This document shows, piece after piece, positions 42,689-53,894 of a DNA stretch of 64,000 nt. Position 1 is the stretch's first letter; every line of letters begins with the position of its first letter. Under the pieces are notes generated by a model. It was given only the letters and a program-made list of their open reading frames with translations, had not been told where the DNA came from and did not search any database. This stretch comes from Polaromonas sp. (GTDB lineage Bacteria; Pseudomonadota; Gammaproteobacteria; Burkholderiales; Burkholderiaceae_C). Position numbers and translations under genes: made by a program. Location: assembly GCF_012927455.1 (NCBI RefSeq), contig NZ_JABBPE010000021.1, positions 1 through 64,000 of the forward strand. Direction: 5' to 3'.

Positions 42689-43969
42689 TCAGCCCAGGCT
42701 CAGCTCGGCTTTTGCGAAGCGGCGGTAAAAGGCGTACAGCACCAGCGTGGCCGTCAGCAAGACAGAACCCAGCGCGCAGGCCATGCCCCAGTTAATTTCG
42801 ACATTGGTGTACTGAGCCACGTAATAGCTCAGCATCTGGTCGCCCGGGCCGCCCAGCAGGGCCGGGGTGACGTAGTAGCCAATCGAGGTGATGAACACCA
42901 GCAGTCCGCCGGCGGCCATGCCCGGGTAGGTTTGCGGGACATAAACGCGAAAGAATGCGGCCAGAGGAGCGCTGCCCAGCGACACGGCGGCGCGCACGTA
43001 GTTGGTCGGCACCGACTTCATCACGCTGTAAAGCGGCAAAATCATAAAGGGCAGCAGGATGTGCACCATGGCAATGATGACGCCCAGCCGGTTGAACAGC
43101 AGCGGCACCGGCATATCGGTGAGACCCGTGAACATTAAGAAGCGATTGACCAGCCCGTTCGATTGCAGCAGCACGATCCAGGCGGCGATGCGTACCAGTA
43201 CCGAGGTCCAGAACGGCAGCAGCACCAGAATCATCATCAGGTTGGCGCGCCGCTCGCTCAGGGTGGACATCCAGTAAGCCAGCGGATAGCCCAACGCGAT
43301 GCACAGCAGCGTGACGATGGCGCTAATCGAAAAAGTACGCAGCAAAATGTCGCTGAAGGCCGCTTCGCCTGCGCCCACGCGCACGATGTCGCCCTGGGCA
43401 TCGCGTTTCAGGTCCACTGCGGTCAGCAGGTAGTCGGGCGTCCAGCGCGAACTGTTCTTGGCAATCGCCCACCAATAGGGCAATTCCGCCCAGCGCGGGT
43501 CATGCGCCAGCAGTTTTTCCTTGGCTTGGGCAGGGCTCAATCCGGTGCCCAGCGGCAGGGCGCGGTAGGTACTCATGATGAGCGAGCGTGCGCCACCGAT
43601 CTCGCTGTTAAGACGGCGCGCCAGCACGCCGGCTTGCGCTGTCTCTGGAATCGCTGTCAAGTCGGCCAGCAATGCGGCGTAGGCGGCGTCGGGTGGCGCG
43701 GTTTTGCGATCCCAGCCCGCAAGCGTTTCGCCGGTTCGGCCCAGCGTGCCGGCGACTTCGGGGTTTTCCACCGCCCGCACCAGCAAAGCCCCCAGCGGCA
43801 CCAAAAAGGTGACCGCCAGGAACAACAGCAGTGGCAGGGTCAGCGCCATGGCACGCAGGCGCTTGCGGCGCTCCACCCGGCGCAGCTGGACGGCCAGGGC
43901 CGGTCCGGCGGCGCCATGCGGGGTAGGCGGCGCCATGGGCGTCATAGGCAGGGAAGCCGTTGCGGTCAT
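42689..43969 (-). CDS. potB: Polyamine-type ABC transporter permease (PotB-like) with long periplasmic insert
   Basis: A 426-residue permease. After the first helix (about 38-60) there is a soluble, presumably periplasmic stretch of about 150 residues, then five helices and the EAA loop (VRAAVSLGSAPLAAFFRVYVPQTYPG). Long-loop forms like this occur in the PotB-like partners of putrescine/polyamine importers of proteobacteria; classic PotB is about 285 residues. It forms the channel with the PotC-like protein. Confidence 0.92.
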   Translation of the reverse strand: MTATASLPMTPMAPPTPHGAAGPALAVQLRRVERRKRLRAMALTLPLLLFLAVTFLVPLGALLVRAVENPEVAGTLGRTGETLAGWDRKTAPPDAAYAALLADLTAIPETAQAGVLARRLNSEIGGARSLIMSTYRALPLGTGLSPAQAKEKLLAHDPRWAELPYWWAIAKNSSRWTPDYLLTAVDLKRDAQGDIVRVGAGEAAFSDILLRTFSISAIVTLLCIALGYPLAYWMSTLSERRANLMMILVLLPFWTSVLVRIAAWIVLLQSNGLVNRFLMFTGLTDMPVPLLFNRLGVIIAMVHILLPFMILPLYSVMKSVPTNYVRAAVSLGSAPLAAFFRVYVPQTYPGMAAGGLLVFITSIGYYVTPALLGGPGDQMLSYYVAQYTNVEINWGMACALGSVLLTATLVLYAFYRRFAKAELSLG

Positions 43970-43993
43970 GCGCGCGCCCTTTTCATACCGGGT

Positions 43994-45025
43994 TTACTGT
44001 GCGGCCCAGGCGGCGAAGCGTTTTTCCAGCGCCTCGCCCTGGTCGGCCCAGAACGAGATGTTGAACTGCAGCGCGTCCTTGCTGTTGGCCGGGGACGTCG
44101 GCAGCAACGCCAGCACCTTGGGGTCCAGCTTGGCCAGCGCCTTGTTGTTGGTCGGGCCGTAGGAGATGTTGCGCGCGTATTCGGCCTGCGCATCAGGCGT
44201 AGAGGCCATGGCGATAAATTTCACGGCCAGGTCCTTGTTAGGCGTTCCCTTGGGCATTACCCAGTAGTCCAGGTCGTAAATGCCGCCGGTCCAGCTGATC
44301 TTGAGGTTCTTGCCCTCGCGCTGGGCGGCGTCAATGCGGCCGTTGTAGGCGGTGGTCATGACCACGTCGCCGGCCACCAGGAATTGCGGCGGCTGCGCAC
44401 CGGCTTCCCAGAACTGGATGCTTGGCTTGAGTTCCGTGAGTTTCTTGAAGGCGCGCTCCGCGCCGTCTTTGGTTCCCAGCACCTTGTAAACGTCGGCGGT
44501 TTTCACGCCGTCGGCCATCAGGGCAAATTCGAGGTTGTAGCGAGCGCCCTTGCGCATGCCGCGTTTGCCGGGGAATTTCGTGGTGTCCCAGAAATCTGCC
44601 CAGGTGGTCGGGGCGGTCTTGAGCTTGTCGCCGTTGTAGGCCAGCACGGTGGACCAGATAAACACGCCGACGCCGCATTCGTGCACGGCGGCTGGTTGGA
44701 AGTCGGCCTTGCTGCCCACTTTGGACCAGTCCAGCTTCTCGAACAGGCCTTCATCGCAACCCCGGTTGAGGTCCGGGCTTTCGACCTCGACGACATCCCA
44801 GCTGATCTTCTTGGCTTCGACCATGGCTTTGATCTTGGCCTGCTCGCCGTTGTATTCGACTTGCACGATCTTGCCGGCGCCGGATTTTTCGAAGGGCTCG
44901 AAATAGGCCTTTTTCTGGGCGGCGCCGTTGGCCCCACCAAAGTTAACCACGGTCAACTGGTTTTGCGCGAGCACCGGCAAGGCGATGCTGGCAGCTAGTG
45001 CAAATATCAGGGGCTTGAGTCTCAT
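43994..45025 (-). CDS. potD: Polyamine-type ABC transporter substrate-binding protein (PotD/PotF-like)
   Basis: A 343-residue periplasmic protein with a Sec signal peptide (about 1-21, ending VLAQ). The mature part opens with LTVVNFGGANGAAQKKAYFEPFEKSGAGKIV and contains VEVESPDLNRGCDEGLFEKLDWSKVG and KFPGKRGMRKG, typical of family-1 binding proteins for polyamine-like cations. Ligand candidates from context are putrescine, agmatine or 4-guanidinobutyrate. Confidence 0.93.
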   Translation of the reverse strand: MRLKPLIFALAASIALPVLAQNQLTVVNFGGANGAAQKKAYFEPFEKSGAGKIVQVEYNGEQAKIKAMVEAKKISWDVVEVESPDLNRGCDEGLFEKLDWSKVGSKADFQPAAVHECGVGVFIWSTVLAYNGDKLKTAPTTWADFWDTTKFPGKRGMRKGARYNLEFALMADGVKTADVYKVLGTKDGAERAFKKLTELKPSIQFWEAGAQPPQFLVAGDVVMTTAYNGRIDAAQREGKNLKISWTGGIYDLDYWVMPKGTPNKDLAVKFIAMASTPDAQAEYARNISYGPTNNKALAKLDPKVLALLPTSPANSKDALQFNISFWADQGEALEKRFAAWAAQ

Positions 45026-45077
45026 GGGATTTCCTTGGGTTGGACGTTGAAAAAACGGTAGCTAAAAACGCCGCTTG

Positions 45078-46154
<1,077 letters not shown>

Positions 46155-46247
46155 TCGAATGTTGGCCTGCTATGAATTTCGAGTTTCAGATGGGTAGCCG
46201 TGAACTTCAACGCAAGTTTAGTGCCGCAGCTGCATCAAGCCAAGGTG

Positions 46248-47540
46248 TCAGGCCAAGGCGTCAAAGCAGGCGGCCATGATGGCCAGGCCCTCGTCGAGCA
46301 GCGCGTCGCTGGCGGTCAGCGGCACCAATATACGGATGACGTTGCCATAATTGCCGCAGGTCAGCAGAACCAGCCCGCGAGCCGCTGCGTCAGTCGCTAT
46401 GCGCTTGGCCAGGTCGGCGTCGGGCTGTTTCACGTCGCCGTTTTTGAACAGTTCTATCGCCACCATGGCGCCCAGACCGCGCACGTCGCCAATGCAGGCA
46501 TGGCGAGCCGCCATGGCTTTCAGTCCGGCACTTAGGCGCTGGCCGACATCGCGGCTGCGTTGCAGCAGGTTTTCCTTTTCAAACACATCCAGCACGGCCA
46601 GGGCGGCGGCGCAGGCAACCGGACTGCCGGCGAAGGTGCCGCCCAGTCCGCCCGGTGCGGCGGCATCCATCACCTCGGCGCGGCCGACCACGGCGGAAAT
46701 CGGAAAGCCGCCGGCCATTGATTTGGCCATGGTGATGAGGTCAGGCGCGACGCCGCTTTGTTCCACCGCAAACCAGGTGCCGGTACGCCCTGCGCCCGTT
46801 TGTATCTCGTCAACAATCAGCAAAATGCCGTAGCTGTCGCACAGCGTGCGCAGACGCTGCAGCAATTCTGGCGGCGCGACGTGAAAGCCGCCTTCGCCCT
46901 GCACCGGCTCGATGATGATGGCGGCAACGCGGCTGGCCTCGATGTCGTTCTTGAAAATGGCCTCGACCGATGCCATTGAGTCATCCACCGTCACGCCGTG
47001 CAGCGCATTGGGGAAAGCGGCGTGAAATATCTCAGCCGGGAAAGGGCCAAAGCCGGTCTTGTAAGGGGCGACCTTGCCCGTCATGGCCAGCGTCAGCAAG
47101 GTGCGGCCATGGTAGCCACCGGCAAAACAGATGACGCCCGAACGCTTGGTGGCGACGCGGGCAATCTTGATGGCGTTTTCGACTGCTTCGGAACCGCTAG
47201 TCAGGAACAGCGTCTTTTTGGCAAAGTCGCCCGGCGCCTTGGCGTTGATGCGTTCGGCCAGTTCGATATAAGGCTCATAGGCCAACACCTGAAAGCAGGT
47301 GTGGGTATAGCGGTCGAGCTGGTCCTTGACCGCCTGAATCACGGCCGGGTGGCGATGGCCCGTGTTGAGCACGGCTATGCCGCCGGCAAAATCGATGAAG
47401 CGGCGGCCTTCCACGTCCCAGATTTCCGCGTTTTCGCCGCGGGCAATGAAGATCTGGTGGCTTTGGCCCACACCGCGCGGAATGGCGGCCTCGCGGCGGG
47501 CGAACAGGGCGGCGTTGGTCAAATGGGGTTCACGGTGCAT
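46248..47540 (-). CDS. gabT: 4-aminobutyrate aminotransferase GabT
   Basis: A 430-residue class III PLP aminotransferase that moves the amino group of GABA to 2-oxoglutarate, giving succinic semialdehyde. Motifs are FIDFAGGIAVLNTGHRHP, FLTSGSEAVENAIKIAR, IIEPVQGEGGF, VDEIQTGAGRTG and the PLP-lysine region LITMAKSMAGGFP. It is the promoter-proximal gene of the leftward operon and is divergent from the MocR-type regulator, the arrangement known for gabT/gabR. Confidence 0.95.
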   Translation of the reverse strand: MHREPHLTNAALFARREAAIPRGVGQSHQIFIARGENAEIWDVEGRRFIDFAGGIAVLNTGHRHPAVIQAVKDQLDRYTHTCFQVLAYEPYIELAERINAKAPGDFAKKTLFLTSGSEAVENAIKIARVATKRSGVICFAGGYHGRTLLTLAMTGKVAPYKTGFGPFPAEIFHAAFPNALHGVTVDDSMASVEAIFKNDIEASRVAAIIIEPVQGEGGFHVAPPELLQRLRTLCDSYGILLIVDEIQTGAGRTGTWFAVEQSGVAPDLITMAKSMAGGFPISAVVGRAEVMDAAAPGGLGGTFAGSPVACAAALAVLDVFEKENLLQRSRDVGQRLSAGLKAMAARHACIGDVRGLGAMVAIELFKNGDVKQPDADLAKRIATDAAARGLVLLTCGNYGNVIRILVPLTASDALLDEGLAIMAACFDALA

Positions 47541-47713
47541 GATGGTTCCTTGGTAATAGGGGCGGCTTCCCGTCGGTCTTTCGAGCCTATGGCCGTACTT
47601 TAGGTGCTGTTTAGCGGCGTTAACATATACAGATCACGCGTGCTGCGCGGTGTACTGTGCTGCCAGCACGCCCTGTACATACAAACCCTTGCACCAAATT
47701 GGGCCTAGCCTTC
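47541..47713. promoter_or_regulatory. Divergent promoter region gabT / MocR regulator with candidate operator
   Basis: The 173-bp gap holds TGTACT at 47651 and TGTACA at 47674, flanking a perfect inverted repeat GTGCT-GCC-AGCAC (47657-47669). Spaced repeats of this sort are typical of MocR-family operators. They lie about 40-60 bp before the regulator start, so autoregulation plus control of gabT is plausible. No experimental site is implied. Confidence 0.5.
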
Positions 47714-49105
47714 ATGTTTGTACTCAATCCCCAGTCAACTGTCGCACTGGTTACCCAGATAGTGGGGGGATTTCGCCAAATGGTAGAAGACGGATCTTTG
47801 CGCGCCGGTGCCAAATTACCCTCCATCCGCCAGTTTGCCCATGCCCATGGCGTGAGCGTCTACACCGTGGTTGATGCCTATGACCGGCTGGTGGCGCTGG
47901 GTTACTTTCAGTCGCAGGCGAATTCAGGATTTTTCGTTCGCAGCCGCGTCAGCCAGGGAACGCTGTCCATGGAGGCATCGAGCCAATACAGTTTTGACTC
48001 GATGTGGTACTTGCGCCGCATTTTTGAAAACCGCGCGCTGCGCAGCAAACCGGGCTGCGGCTGGCTGCCCGGCGACTGGCTGTTTACTGAAGGAATGCGG
48101 CGCAGCCTGCGCAATCTGACCTCGGAAGATGTCGATCTGGGCGGCTATGGCGAACCCAAGGGTTATCTGCCATTGCGCCAGGTGGTGCGCGACCTGCTCG
48201 CTTCCCGTGAAGTCCTCGTGAATGCTGAGCAGGTTCTGCTGACCCAGGGCTCCAGCCAGGGCCTGGACCTGGCCGCGCGCCAGCTGGTGCGACCGGGCGA
48301 CGCCGTGCTGGTCGACGAGCCGGGCTATGCCAATTTGCTTTTTGCCCTGCGGTTTTTGGGCGCTCGCCTGGTGGGCGCGCCACGCACGCCAGCGGGCTAC
48401 GATCTTGATACGCTGGAAGCCCGCATCATCGAACACCGGCCCAAGGTATTTTTTACCCAGCCGCGCCTGCAAAGCCCCACCGGCTCCACCGCCGTGCTGT
48501 CGCATTTGCACCGGGTGCTGCAGCTGGCTGAAAAGTATGATTTCATTGTTGTGGAAAACGACATTTATGCCGATCTTGACCCTGAGTCGCGGCCGTCGCT
48601 GGCCAGCCTGGACCAGTTGAAGCGGGTGATTTACATCAGCAGTTTTTCCAAAACCATTTCGCCCAATATTCGCGTCGGCTATCTGGCCGCCAACCCCGAA
48701 CTGCTTGAAGACCTGGCACGACTGAAGATGATTTCGGGCCTGACCTCGTCCGAGTTCACCGAGCGCCTGGCTTACGGCGCGCTGATCGACGGCCGCTGGC
48801 GCAAACACATCAAGACTCTCAGGGACCGGCTGTCGCTGGGCCAGCAACTTCTGGCCAGCCGCTTGCTGGCGTTGGACTTTGAATTGTTCAGCGAACCCAA
48901 GGCTGGCATGTTTTTGTGGGCGCGTCACCCGGCCGTTCAAAACGCGGGCGAACTGGCTTACAAAGCGGCTGAGCGGGATATTCTGCTTGGCCCGGGCCAC
49001 CTGTTCTCGGTCGATCTGGAGCCCAGCCCTTGGCTGCGTTTCAATGTGGCCTGGGCCGACGACGAAGCCGTGCTGTATTTTCTGGCCATGCTCAAGGCCA
49101 GCTAG
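47714..49105 (+). CDS. MocR/GabR-type PLP-dependent transcriptional regulator
   Basis: A 463-residue fusion of a GntR-type winged helix (about 5-75; AGAKLPSIRQFAHAHGVSVYTVVDAYDRLVALGYF) and a fold-type I aminotransferase-like domain (about 105-460). The PLP-binding lysine is in YISSFSKTISPNIRVGYLA. Such regulators sense an amine or PLP adduct, GabR sensing GABA. Divergence from gabT and the operon content make GABA or a polyamine-derived compound the likely effector. The ATG at 47714 starts the conserved N-terminus. Confidence 0.9.
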   Translation: MFVLNPQSTVALVTQIVGGFRQMVEDGSLRAGAKLPSIRQFAHAHGVSVYTVVDAYDRLVALGYFQSQANSGFFVRSRVSQGTLSMEASSQYSFDSMWYLRRIFENRALRSKPGCGWLPGDWLFTEGMRRSLRNLTSEDVDLGGYGEPKGYLPLRQVVRDLLASREVLVNAEQVLLTQGSSQGLDLAARQLVRPGDAVLVDEPGYANLLFALRFLGARLVGAPRTPAGYDLDTLEARIIEHRPKVFFTQPRLQSPTGSTAVLSHLHRVLQLAEKYDFIVVENDIYADLDPESRPSLASLDQLKRVIYISSFSKTISPNIRVGYLAANPELLEDLARLKMISGLTSSEFTERLAYGALIDGRWRKHIKTLRDRLSLGQQLLASRLLALDFELFSEPKAGMFLWARHPAVQNAGELAYKAAERDILLGPGHLFSVDLEPSPWLRFNVAWADDEAVLYFLAMLKAS

Positions 49106-49375
49106 CACCAGACCGAGGGCGTACCCCGAACTGCAGGCACGGGCCAGCCGTACTGCGTTTTACCTGCGTTGTTTCTTGCGGGTGAACTCAATGCCAGTTC
49201 AACTGCTTTTTTTACCGACGCCGGCGCGCGGTCAAAAAGGCGGAGAAAAAACCAGCCTGCGGCATTGGTAATTTTTCACATTTCAAGAGTAGATTTCTCT
49301 ACATCTTTTGATTTTCATCCGATTTATAGTCTTTTTCAGCGACGAATTCGCCAAAAATGAAAAGGGGAGGGAAGC

Positions 49376-49564
49376 ATGAACGCAGTGTCAGCTGACGAGG
49401 ACGGCGCAGGCTTGGAAAACCTGCCGCCAAATGGAGCGCCTGAGGGCAGGGTGACCGGCATGGGCCGGCATCCTGCCAGCGCATTGGACGATGCATCTGC
49501 CAGCTTTTGGGCTGATAGCCTCAGCTACTGGGCGATGCGTGCCGAGGCGCTGCAAGGTCGATAG
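49376..49564 (+). CDS. Small hypothetical protein
   Basis: A 62-codon frame with a strong AGGGGAGGGAAGC ribosome-binding site before ATG. The product is acidic and soluble (SADEDGAGLENLPPNGAPEG, then FWADSLSYWAMRAEALQGR), with an amphipathic C-terminal helix. No family was recognised. It is followed by another small frame 83 bp downstream. Confidence 0.4.
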   Translation: MNAVSADEDGAGLENLPPNGAPEGRVTGMGRHPASALDDASASFWADSLSYWAMRAEALQGR

Positions 49565-49646
49565 CTGCTGACGGCCGCATTCGCCGGCTGGTGGCAAATA
49601 TTCTTAAAAAGAAGGTTTTCCAACTGAAATGCAGGGAGGTCAAATC

Positions 49647-49871
49647 ATGAAAGAATTTATGACTTTGGGCGGGCGCAAACAACAACAGGCAAGGAATGGC
49701 AATGCGTTCAGCCACTCGCGCAGCCAGCGGCAGCCCAGCTCCGGTAGCCCGGTTTCCATCATCCACACCACGACTTACCGGCGTCGCGAGCGCACGCTCG
49801 ACGCCGTGATTGCTATAAGTTTCGTAGCATTGTGCGCCCTGGTGGGCTGGGCGGGCGCTTCATATCTCTGA
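49647..49871 (+). CDS. Small single-pass membrane protein, partly repeat-derived
   Basis: A 74-codon frame after a GGGAGGTC ribosome-binding site. The N-terminus is polar and basic (GGRKQQQARNGNAFSHSRS); the C-terminus is one membrane helix (VIAISFVALCALVGWAGASYL). The helix is coded by 49808-49858, which resembles the 55-bp repeat (TTGCTATA...TAGC...TGTGCGCCC...TGGGC). It may be a real small membrane protein whose helix arose from the repeat. An intrinsic hairpin follows the stop. Confidence 0.45.
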   Translation: MKEFMTLGGRKQQQARNGNAFSHSRSQRQPSSGSPVSIIHTTTYRRRERTLDAVIAISFVALCALVGWAGASYL

Positions 49872-49879
49872 CTTAAAGG

Positions 49880-49903
49880 GACCCGGACTGCGGGTCGCCT
49901 TTT
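49880..49903 (+). terminator. Probable intrinsic terminator after the small membrane protein
   Basis: Stem GACCCG/CGGGTC with a 5-base loop (49880-49896), followed by GCCTTTT. The T-run is short, so termination may be partial. It supports real transcription of the small gene upstream. Confidence 0.6.
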
Positions 49904-50199
49904 GGCAGCAGCCTACGCCCGTGGTCATGGGCCAACCGACTTGAGATCACCGCATCTGCCCCCCGCCGTAAACCATTGCGACGTTGCCCGGTCTTGCCGC
50001 TTGGCTTGGCACTAGCCGCAGGCTGCCGCCAAGGCCGTGCTGGCCGCGCCGACAGCGCCTCGCAGGCCAGTTGCCTATGTCCAAACTTATAATCAGCCAG
50101 CCAGTGCAGGGCTATCTGCGCTGGCTACGCACGGGCCGGCCCACGGCTGCGCCGCCTTCACGTCTTTATCACGTCTGATCATCCAGCCCACCTTCCGCC
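49904..50199. promoter_or_regulatory. Upstream region of alaS
   Basis: About 300 bp without a gene. TTATAAT at 50087-50093 is a good -10 match, giving a leader of about 100 nt, but no matching -35 at standard spacing was seen. No riboswitch or T-box was recognised. Confidence 0.4.
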
Positions 50200-52857
50200 A
50201 TGACCACACCCAGCCCTACTGCCAGCACTACCGTCGCCACCGTCGCCGACATCCGCAAGACCTTTCTTGATTTCTTCGCGTCGAAAGGCCATACCGTGGT
50301 GACTAGCAGCTCGCTGGTGCCCGGCAACGATCCGACGCTGATGTTCACCAACTCGGGCATGGTGCAGTTCAAGGATGTGTTTCTCGGCAGCGACAAGCGC
50401 TCCTACGTGCGGGCCGCCTCGGTGCAGGCCTGCCTGCGTGCCGGCGGCAAGCACAACGACCTGGAAAACGTCGGCTACACGGCGCGCCACCACACCTTTT
50501 TCGAGATGCTGGGCAACTGGAGCTTTGGCGACTATTTCAAGCGCGACTCGCTCAAATGGGGCTGGGAGCTGCTGACCGAGGTCTACAAGCTGCCGCCCGA
50601 GCGCCTGCTGGCCACCGTCTACCAGGACGACCAGGAGGCCTACGACATCTGGACCAAAGAGATTGGCCTGCCGCCCGAACGCGTGATCCGCATTGGCGAC
50701 AACAAGGGAAAAAAGTACGCGTCCGACAACTTCTGGATGATGGCCGATACGGGGCCGTGCGGCCCGTGCTCCGAGATTTTTTACGACCACGGTGACCACA
50801 TTCCCGGCGGCCCGCCGGGCAGCCCCGGCGAGGACGGTGACCGTTTCATCGAAATCTGGAACCACGTGTTCATGCAGTTCGACATGCAGCCCGATGGCAG
50901 CCTGGTCAATCTGCCGGCGCCCTGCGTTGACACCGGCATGGGGCTGGAGCGGCTGGCCGCCATCCTGCAGCATGTGCACAGCAATTACGAGATCGATATT
51001 TTTGACGCGCTGATCAAGGCGGCCGCGCGCGAGACCGGCTGCACTGATCTGGACAACAAGAGCCTGCGCGTGATTGCCGACCATATCCGCGCCACCGCCT
51101 TTCTGGTCAGCGACGGCGTCAATCCGTCCAACGAAGGCCGCGGCTACGTGCAGCGCCGCATCATTCGCCGCGCGATTCGCCACGGCTACCAGCTCGGCAA
51201 AAAGACGCCTTTTTTCCACAAGCTGGTAGCCGACCTGGCCAGGCTGATGGGCGACGCCTATCCGCGACTGGCCACCGACGAAAAGCGAATCATCGCGGTG
51301 CTGAAAGCCGAGGAAGAGCGCTTTTTCGAGACGCTGGAAATCGGCATGCAGATTCTGGATGCTGCGCTGGCCGGTGGCGTCAAGCTGCTGCCAGGCGAAG
51401 TGGCCTTCAAACTGCACGACACCTACGGCTTTCCGCTCGACCTGTCAGCCGACGTGTGCCGCGAGCGCGGTGTGGCAGTCGACGAAGCCGGCTTTCATGC
51501 CGCTATGGACAAGCAGAAAAATCAGGCGCGCGCCGCCGGCAAGTTCAAGATGGACCGCGCCCTCGACTACAGCGGCGAAGGCCACGCCTTCACCGGCTAC
51601 GAACTGCTCGAAGAGTCCGCCAGGGTGGTGGCGCTCTACGCCGACGGCGTCGCGGTACCGTCGCTGAGCGTCGGACAAAGCGGCGTCGTGGTGCTGAATA
51701 CCACGCCTTTTTACGCCGAGAGCGGTGGCCAGGTCGGTGACCAGGGCCGCATTGTGGCGGGCCAGACCACCAAGGATGCGCAATTCGAAGTGCAGGACAC
51801 GCAAAAAATCAAGGCCGATGTGTTTGGCCACCATGGCGCCGTGAGCTACGGCACTTTGAAAGTAGGCGATGCCGTGACCGCGCAAGTCAATGCCGCCGTG
51901 CGCCACGCCACCGTGCGCAACCACAGCGCGACGCATTTGATGCACAAGGCGCTGCGTGAAGTGCTGGGCGAGCATGTGCAGCAAAAGGGCAGCCTGGTCA
52001 ACGCCGAGCGCACGCGCTTTGACTTTGCGCACAGCGCGCCGGTTACCGACGAGCAGATCCGCGAAATCGAGGCGCGCGTTAACGCCGAAATCCTCGCCAA
52101 CGTGGCCGCCGAGGCGCGCGAGATGGACATGGACGCCGCCCAGAAAACCGGCGCCATGATGCTGTTCGGCGAAAAGTACGGCGACACCGTGCGCGTGCTG
52201 AGCATCGGGTCAAGTAAAGAACTGTGCGGCGGCACCCATGTGGCGCGCACCGGTGACATCGGCCTGTTCAAAATCGTCGCTGAAAGCGGTGTGGCGGCCG
52301 GCGTGCGCCGCGTTGAAGCCGTCACCGGGGGAAACGCGCTGGCTTACCTGCAGTCGCTCGAAGCCACCGTGCAGGCCGCCGCCGGCACGCTCAAGGCCAG
52401 CCCGTCCGGGCTGCAAAACCGCATTGGCCAAGTGCTGGACCAGATGAAATCGCTGGAAAAAGAGGTCGCCGCGCTCAAGGGCAAGCTGGCGTCTTCGCAA
52501 GGGGACGAGCTGATGCTGCAAGCCGTTGACGTCAAGGGGCTGAAGGTGCTGGCCGCACGGCTTGAAGGCGCTGACGCCAAAACGCTGCGTGACACCATGG
52601 ACAAGCTCAAAGACAAGCTGAAAACCGCGGTGATCGTGCTGGCAGCGGTCGAGGGCGACAAGGTGCAGATCGCCGCTGGCGTCACCAACGACGCTACCTC
52701 CAAGGTCAAGGCCGGCGAGCTTGTCAACTTTGTCGCCCAGCAGATCGGCGGCAAAGGCGGTGGCAAGGCCGACCTGGCGATGGCCGGTGGCAGCGAGCCT
52801 GCCAAGCTGGACTCAGCGCTGGCGAGCGTGACAGCCTGGGTTTTCGCCAAGCTTTGA
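50200..52857 (+). CDS. alaS: Alanyl-tRNA synthetase
   Basis: An 885-residue class II synthetase, full length. It has the catalytic core with [18 protein letters not shown] and [18 protein letters not shown], motif 3 region [10 protein letters not shown], the editing domain with zinc ligands in [12 protein letters not shown] and [15 protein letters not shown], and a C-terminal domain ending [18 protein letters not shown]. The N-terminal [23 protein letters not shown] is slightly extended relative to E. coli. Confidence 0.98.
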   Translation: MTTPSPTASTTVATVADIRKTFLDFFASKGHTVVTSSSLVPGNDPTLMFTNSGMVQFKDVFLGSDKRSYVRAASVQACLRAGGKHNDLENVGYTARHHTFFEMLGNWSFGDYFKRDSLKWGWELLTEVYKLPPERLLATVYQDDQEAYDIWTKEIGLPPERVIRIGDNKGKKYASDNFWMMADTGPCGPCSEIFYDHGDHIPGGPPGSPGEDGDRFIEIWNHVFMQFDMQPDGSLVNLPAPCVDTGMGLERLAAILQHVHSNYEIDIFDALIKAAARETGCTDLDNKSLRVIADHIRATAFLVSDGVNPSNEGRGYVQRRIIRRAIRHGYQLGKKTPFFHKLVADLARLMGDAYPRLATDEKRIIAVLKAEEERFFETLEIGMQILDAALAGGVKLLPGEVAFKLHDTYGFPLDLSADVCRERGVAVDEAGFHAAMDKQKNQARAAGKFKMDRALDYSGEGHAFTGYELLEESARVVALYADGVAVPSLSVGQSGVVVLNTTPFYAESGGQVGDQGRIVAGQTTKDAQFEVQDTQKIKADVFGHHGAVSYGTLKVGDAVTAQVNAAVRHATVRNHSATHLMHKALREVLGEHVQQKGSLVNAERTRFDFAHSAPVTDEQIREIEARVNAEILANVAAEAREMDMDAAQKTGAMMLFGEKYGDTVRVLSIGSSKELCGGTHVARTGDIGLFKIVAESGVAAGVRRVEAVTGGNALAYLQSLEATVQAAAGTLKASPSGLQNRIGQVLDQMKSLEKEVAALKGKLASSQGDELMLQAVDVKGLKVLAARLEGADAKTLRDTMDKLKDKLKTAVIVLAAVEGDKVQIAAGVTNDATSKVKAGELVNFVAQQIGGKGGGKADLAMAGGSEPAKLDSALASVTAWVFAKL

Positions 52858-52911
52858 TTTGCTATTAATTTAGTAGCTGCTTACGCCCGTGTAGTATGGG
52901 CTATAGGCTGA
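52858..52911 (+). repeat. Copy of the ~55-bp hairpin repeat after alaS
   Basis: TTTGCTATT-AATTT-AGTAGCTGCTTACGCCCGT-GTAGTA-TGGGCTATAGGCTG begins right after the alaS stop codon. A separate palindromic stretch, GTGGGCAATGCCCACCCTAC, lies at 53003-53022 in the same gap. Confidence 0.8.
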
Positions 52912-53051
52912 TTGCAGCGGAAAAAATGTGTGGAGGAGTTACGGGGCGGGCATAGCCCACCAAAGTAGCTTGAACCCTGCACACGGTGGCTCGTGTGAGC
53001 GTGGGCAATGCCCACCCTACAAGGTCGCTGAGCTACTGCATCGCGCAACGT

Positions 53052-53888
53052 TCATTCCAGCAAAAAGTTTTTTCGGCTCGCCGTCTCCAGCGCGCCGTCC
53101 ACTTCGGTTTCATCTTTCAGCGCAACACCGCTCAGTTGCCGCTGCCGCGCCTGCACCAGCAGGTAGTGCAGCTTGAAGGCGGCCTGCTGGTAAGCCAGAC
53201 CGCCAGTGCGCACGTTGGAGATGCAGTTGCGGCTGGCGTCCAGCAGCCCGACGCGTGGCATCCAGGTCAGATACAAGCCCATGCTGTCCGGTGCGCTCAA
53301 ACCCGGCCGCTCGCCGATCAACACCACCACCGCCCTGGCGCCCAGCAGTTCGGCCACTTCGTCGCCAATCGCCACCCGCCCCTGCTGCACGATGCACAGC
53401 GGCGCGACCGACCAGTTGTCTGGCGCCATCTTGTCCTGCAAGCACAACAGCAAAGGCGCGGCATGCTGTTCAATCGCCAACGCCGACAGGCCGTCCACCA
53501 GCACCAGCGCCAGGTCGTAGCGGCGCTCTGCCTGCGGGCTTGCAGAGGCATTGCCTGGCAGATGTTCCAGCAAACCGCGTGAAGCCGCGTCCAGCCGCCG
53601 CCCCAGGTCAGGGCGCTGCAGGTAGATGTTGCGGTCTGCGGCGGCGCTGTGCAGGCTCAAGCAGGGCGAGCGCTGCCCTTTCAAAGCGGCATCCAGGGTT
53701 TGCGCCAGCCGGGGCGCATCCAGCGCCAGCTGCACGGCGTCACGCGCCTGGGCGTGCGCCAGCTGAAATGCCAGATGCGCCGCGCTCGGCAAGCTGACCC
53801 CGGCGCGCCCCAGCGCAATGCGGGCATCGGTGAACTGGCGCAGCGCTGCCCAAGGGTTGAAAATGACAGTCGGTTTTTCAGGGTCCAT
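53052..53888 (-). CDS. eutC: Ethanolamine ammonia-lyase light chain EutC
   Basis: A 278-residue small subunit of the adenosylcobalamin-dependent lyase that converts ethanolamine to acetaldehyde and ammonia. Motifs are [42 protein letters not shown] and [21 protein letters not shown]. It follows eutB by 6 bp. It lacks the long N-terminal encapsulation-type extension of microcompartment versions, fitting a free cytosolic enzyme. Confidence 0.95.
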   Translation of the reverse strand: MDPEKPTVIFNPWAALRQFTDARIALGRAGVSLPSAAHLAFQLAHAQARDAVQLALDAPRLAQTLDAALKGQRSPCLSLHSAAADRNIYLQRPDLGRRLDAASRGLLEHLPGNASASPQAERRYDLALVLVDGLSALAIEQHAAPLLLCLQDKMAPDNWSVAPLCIVQQGRVAIGDEVAELLGARAVVVLIGERPGLSAPDSMGLYLTWMPRVGLLDASRNCISNVRTGGLAYQQAAFKLHYLLVQARQRQLSGVALKDETEVDGALETASRKNFLLE

Positions 53889-53894
53889 CGGGGC

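Noticed and set aside
43163..44998. 611-codon plus-strand frame opposite potB and potD
   Set aside because: Low-complexity His/Gln/Arg translation; the minus-strand permease and binding-protein genes account for the region with correct motifs and tight operon spacing.
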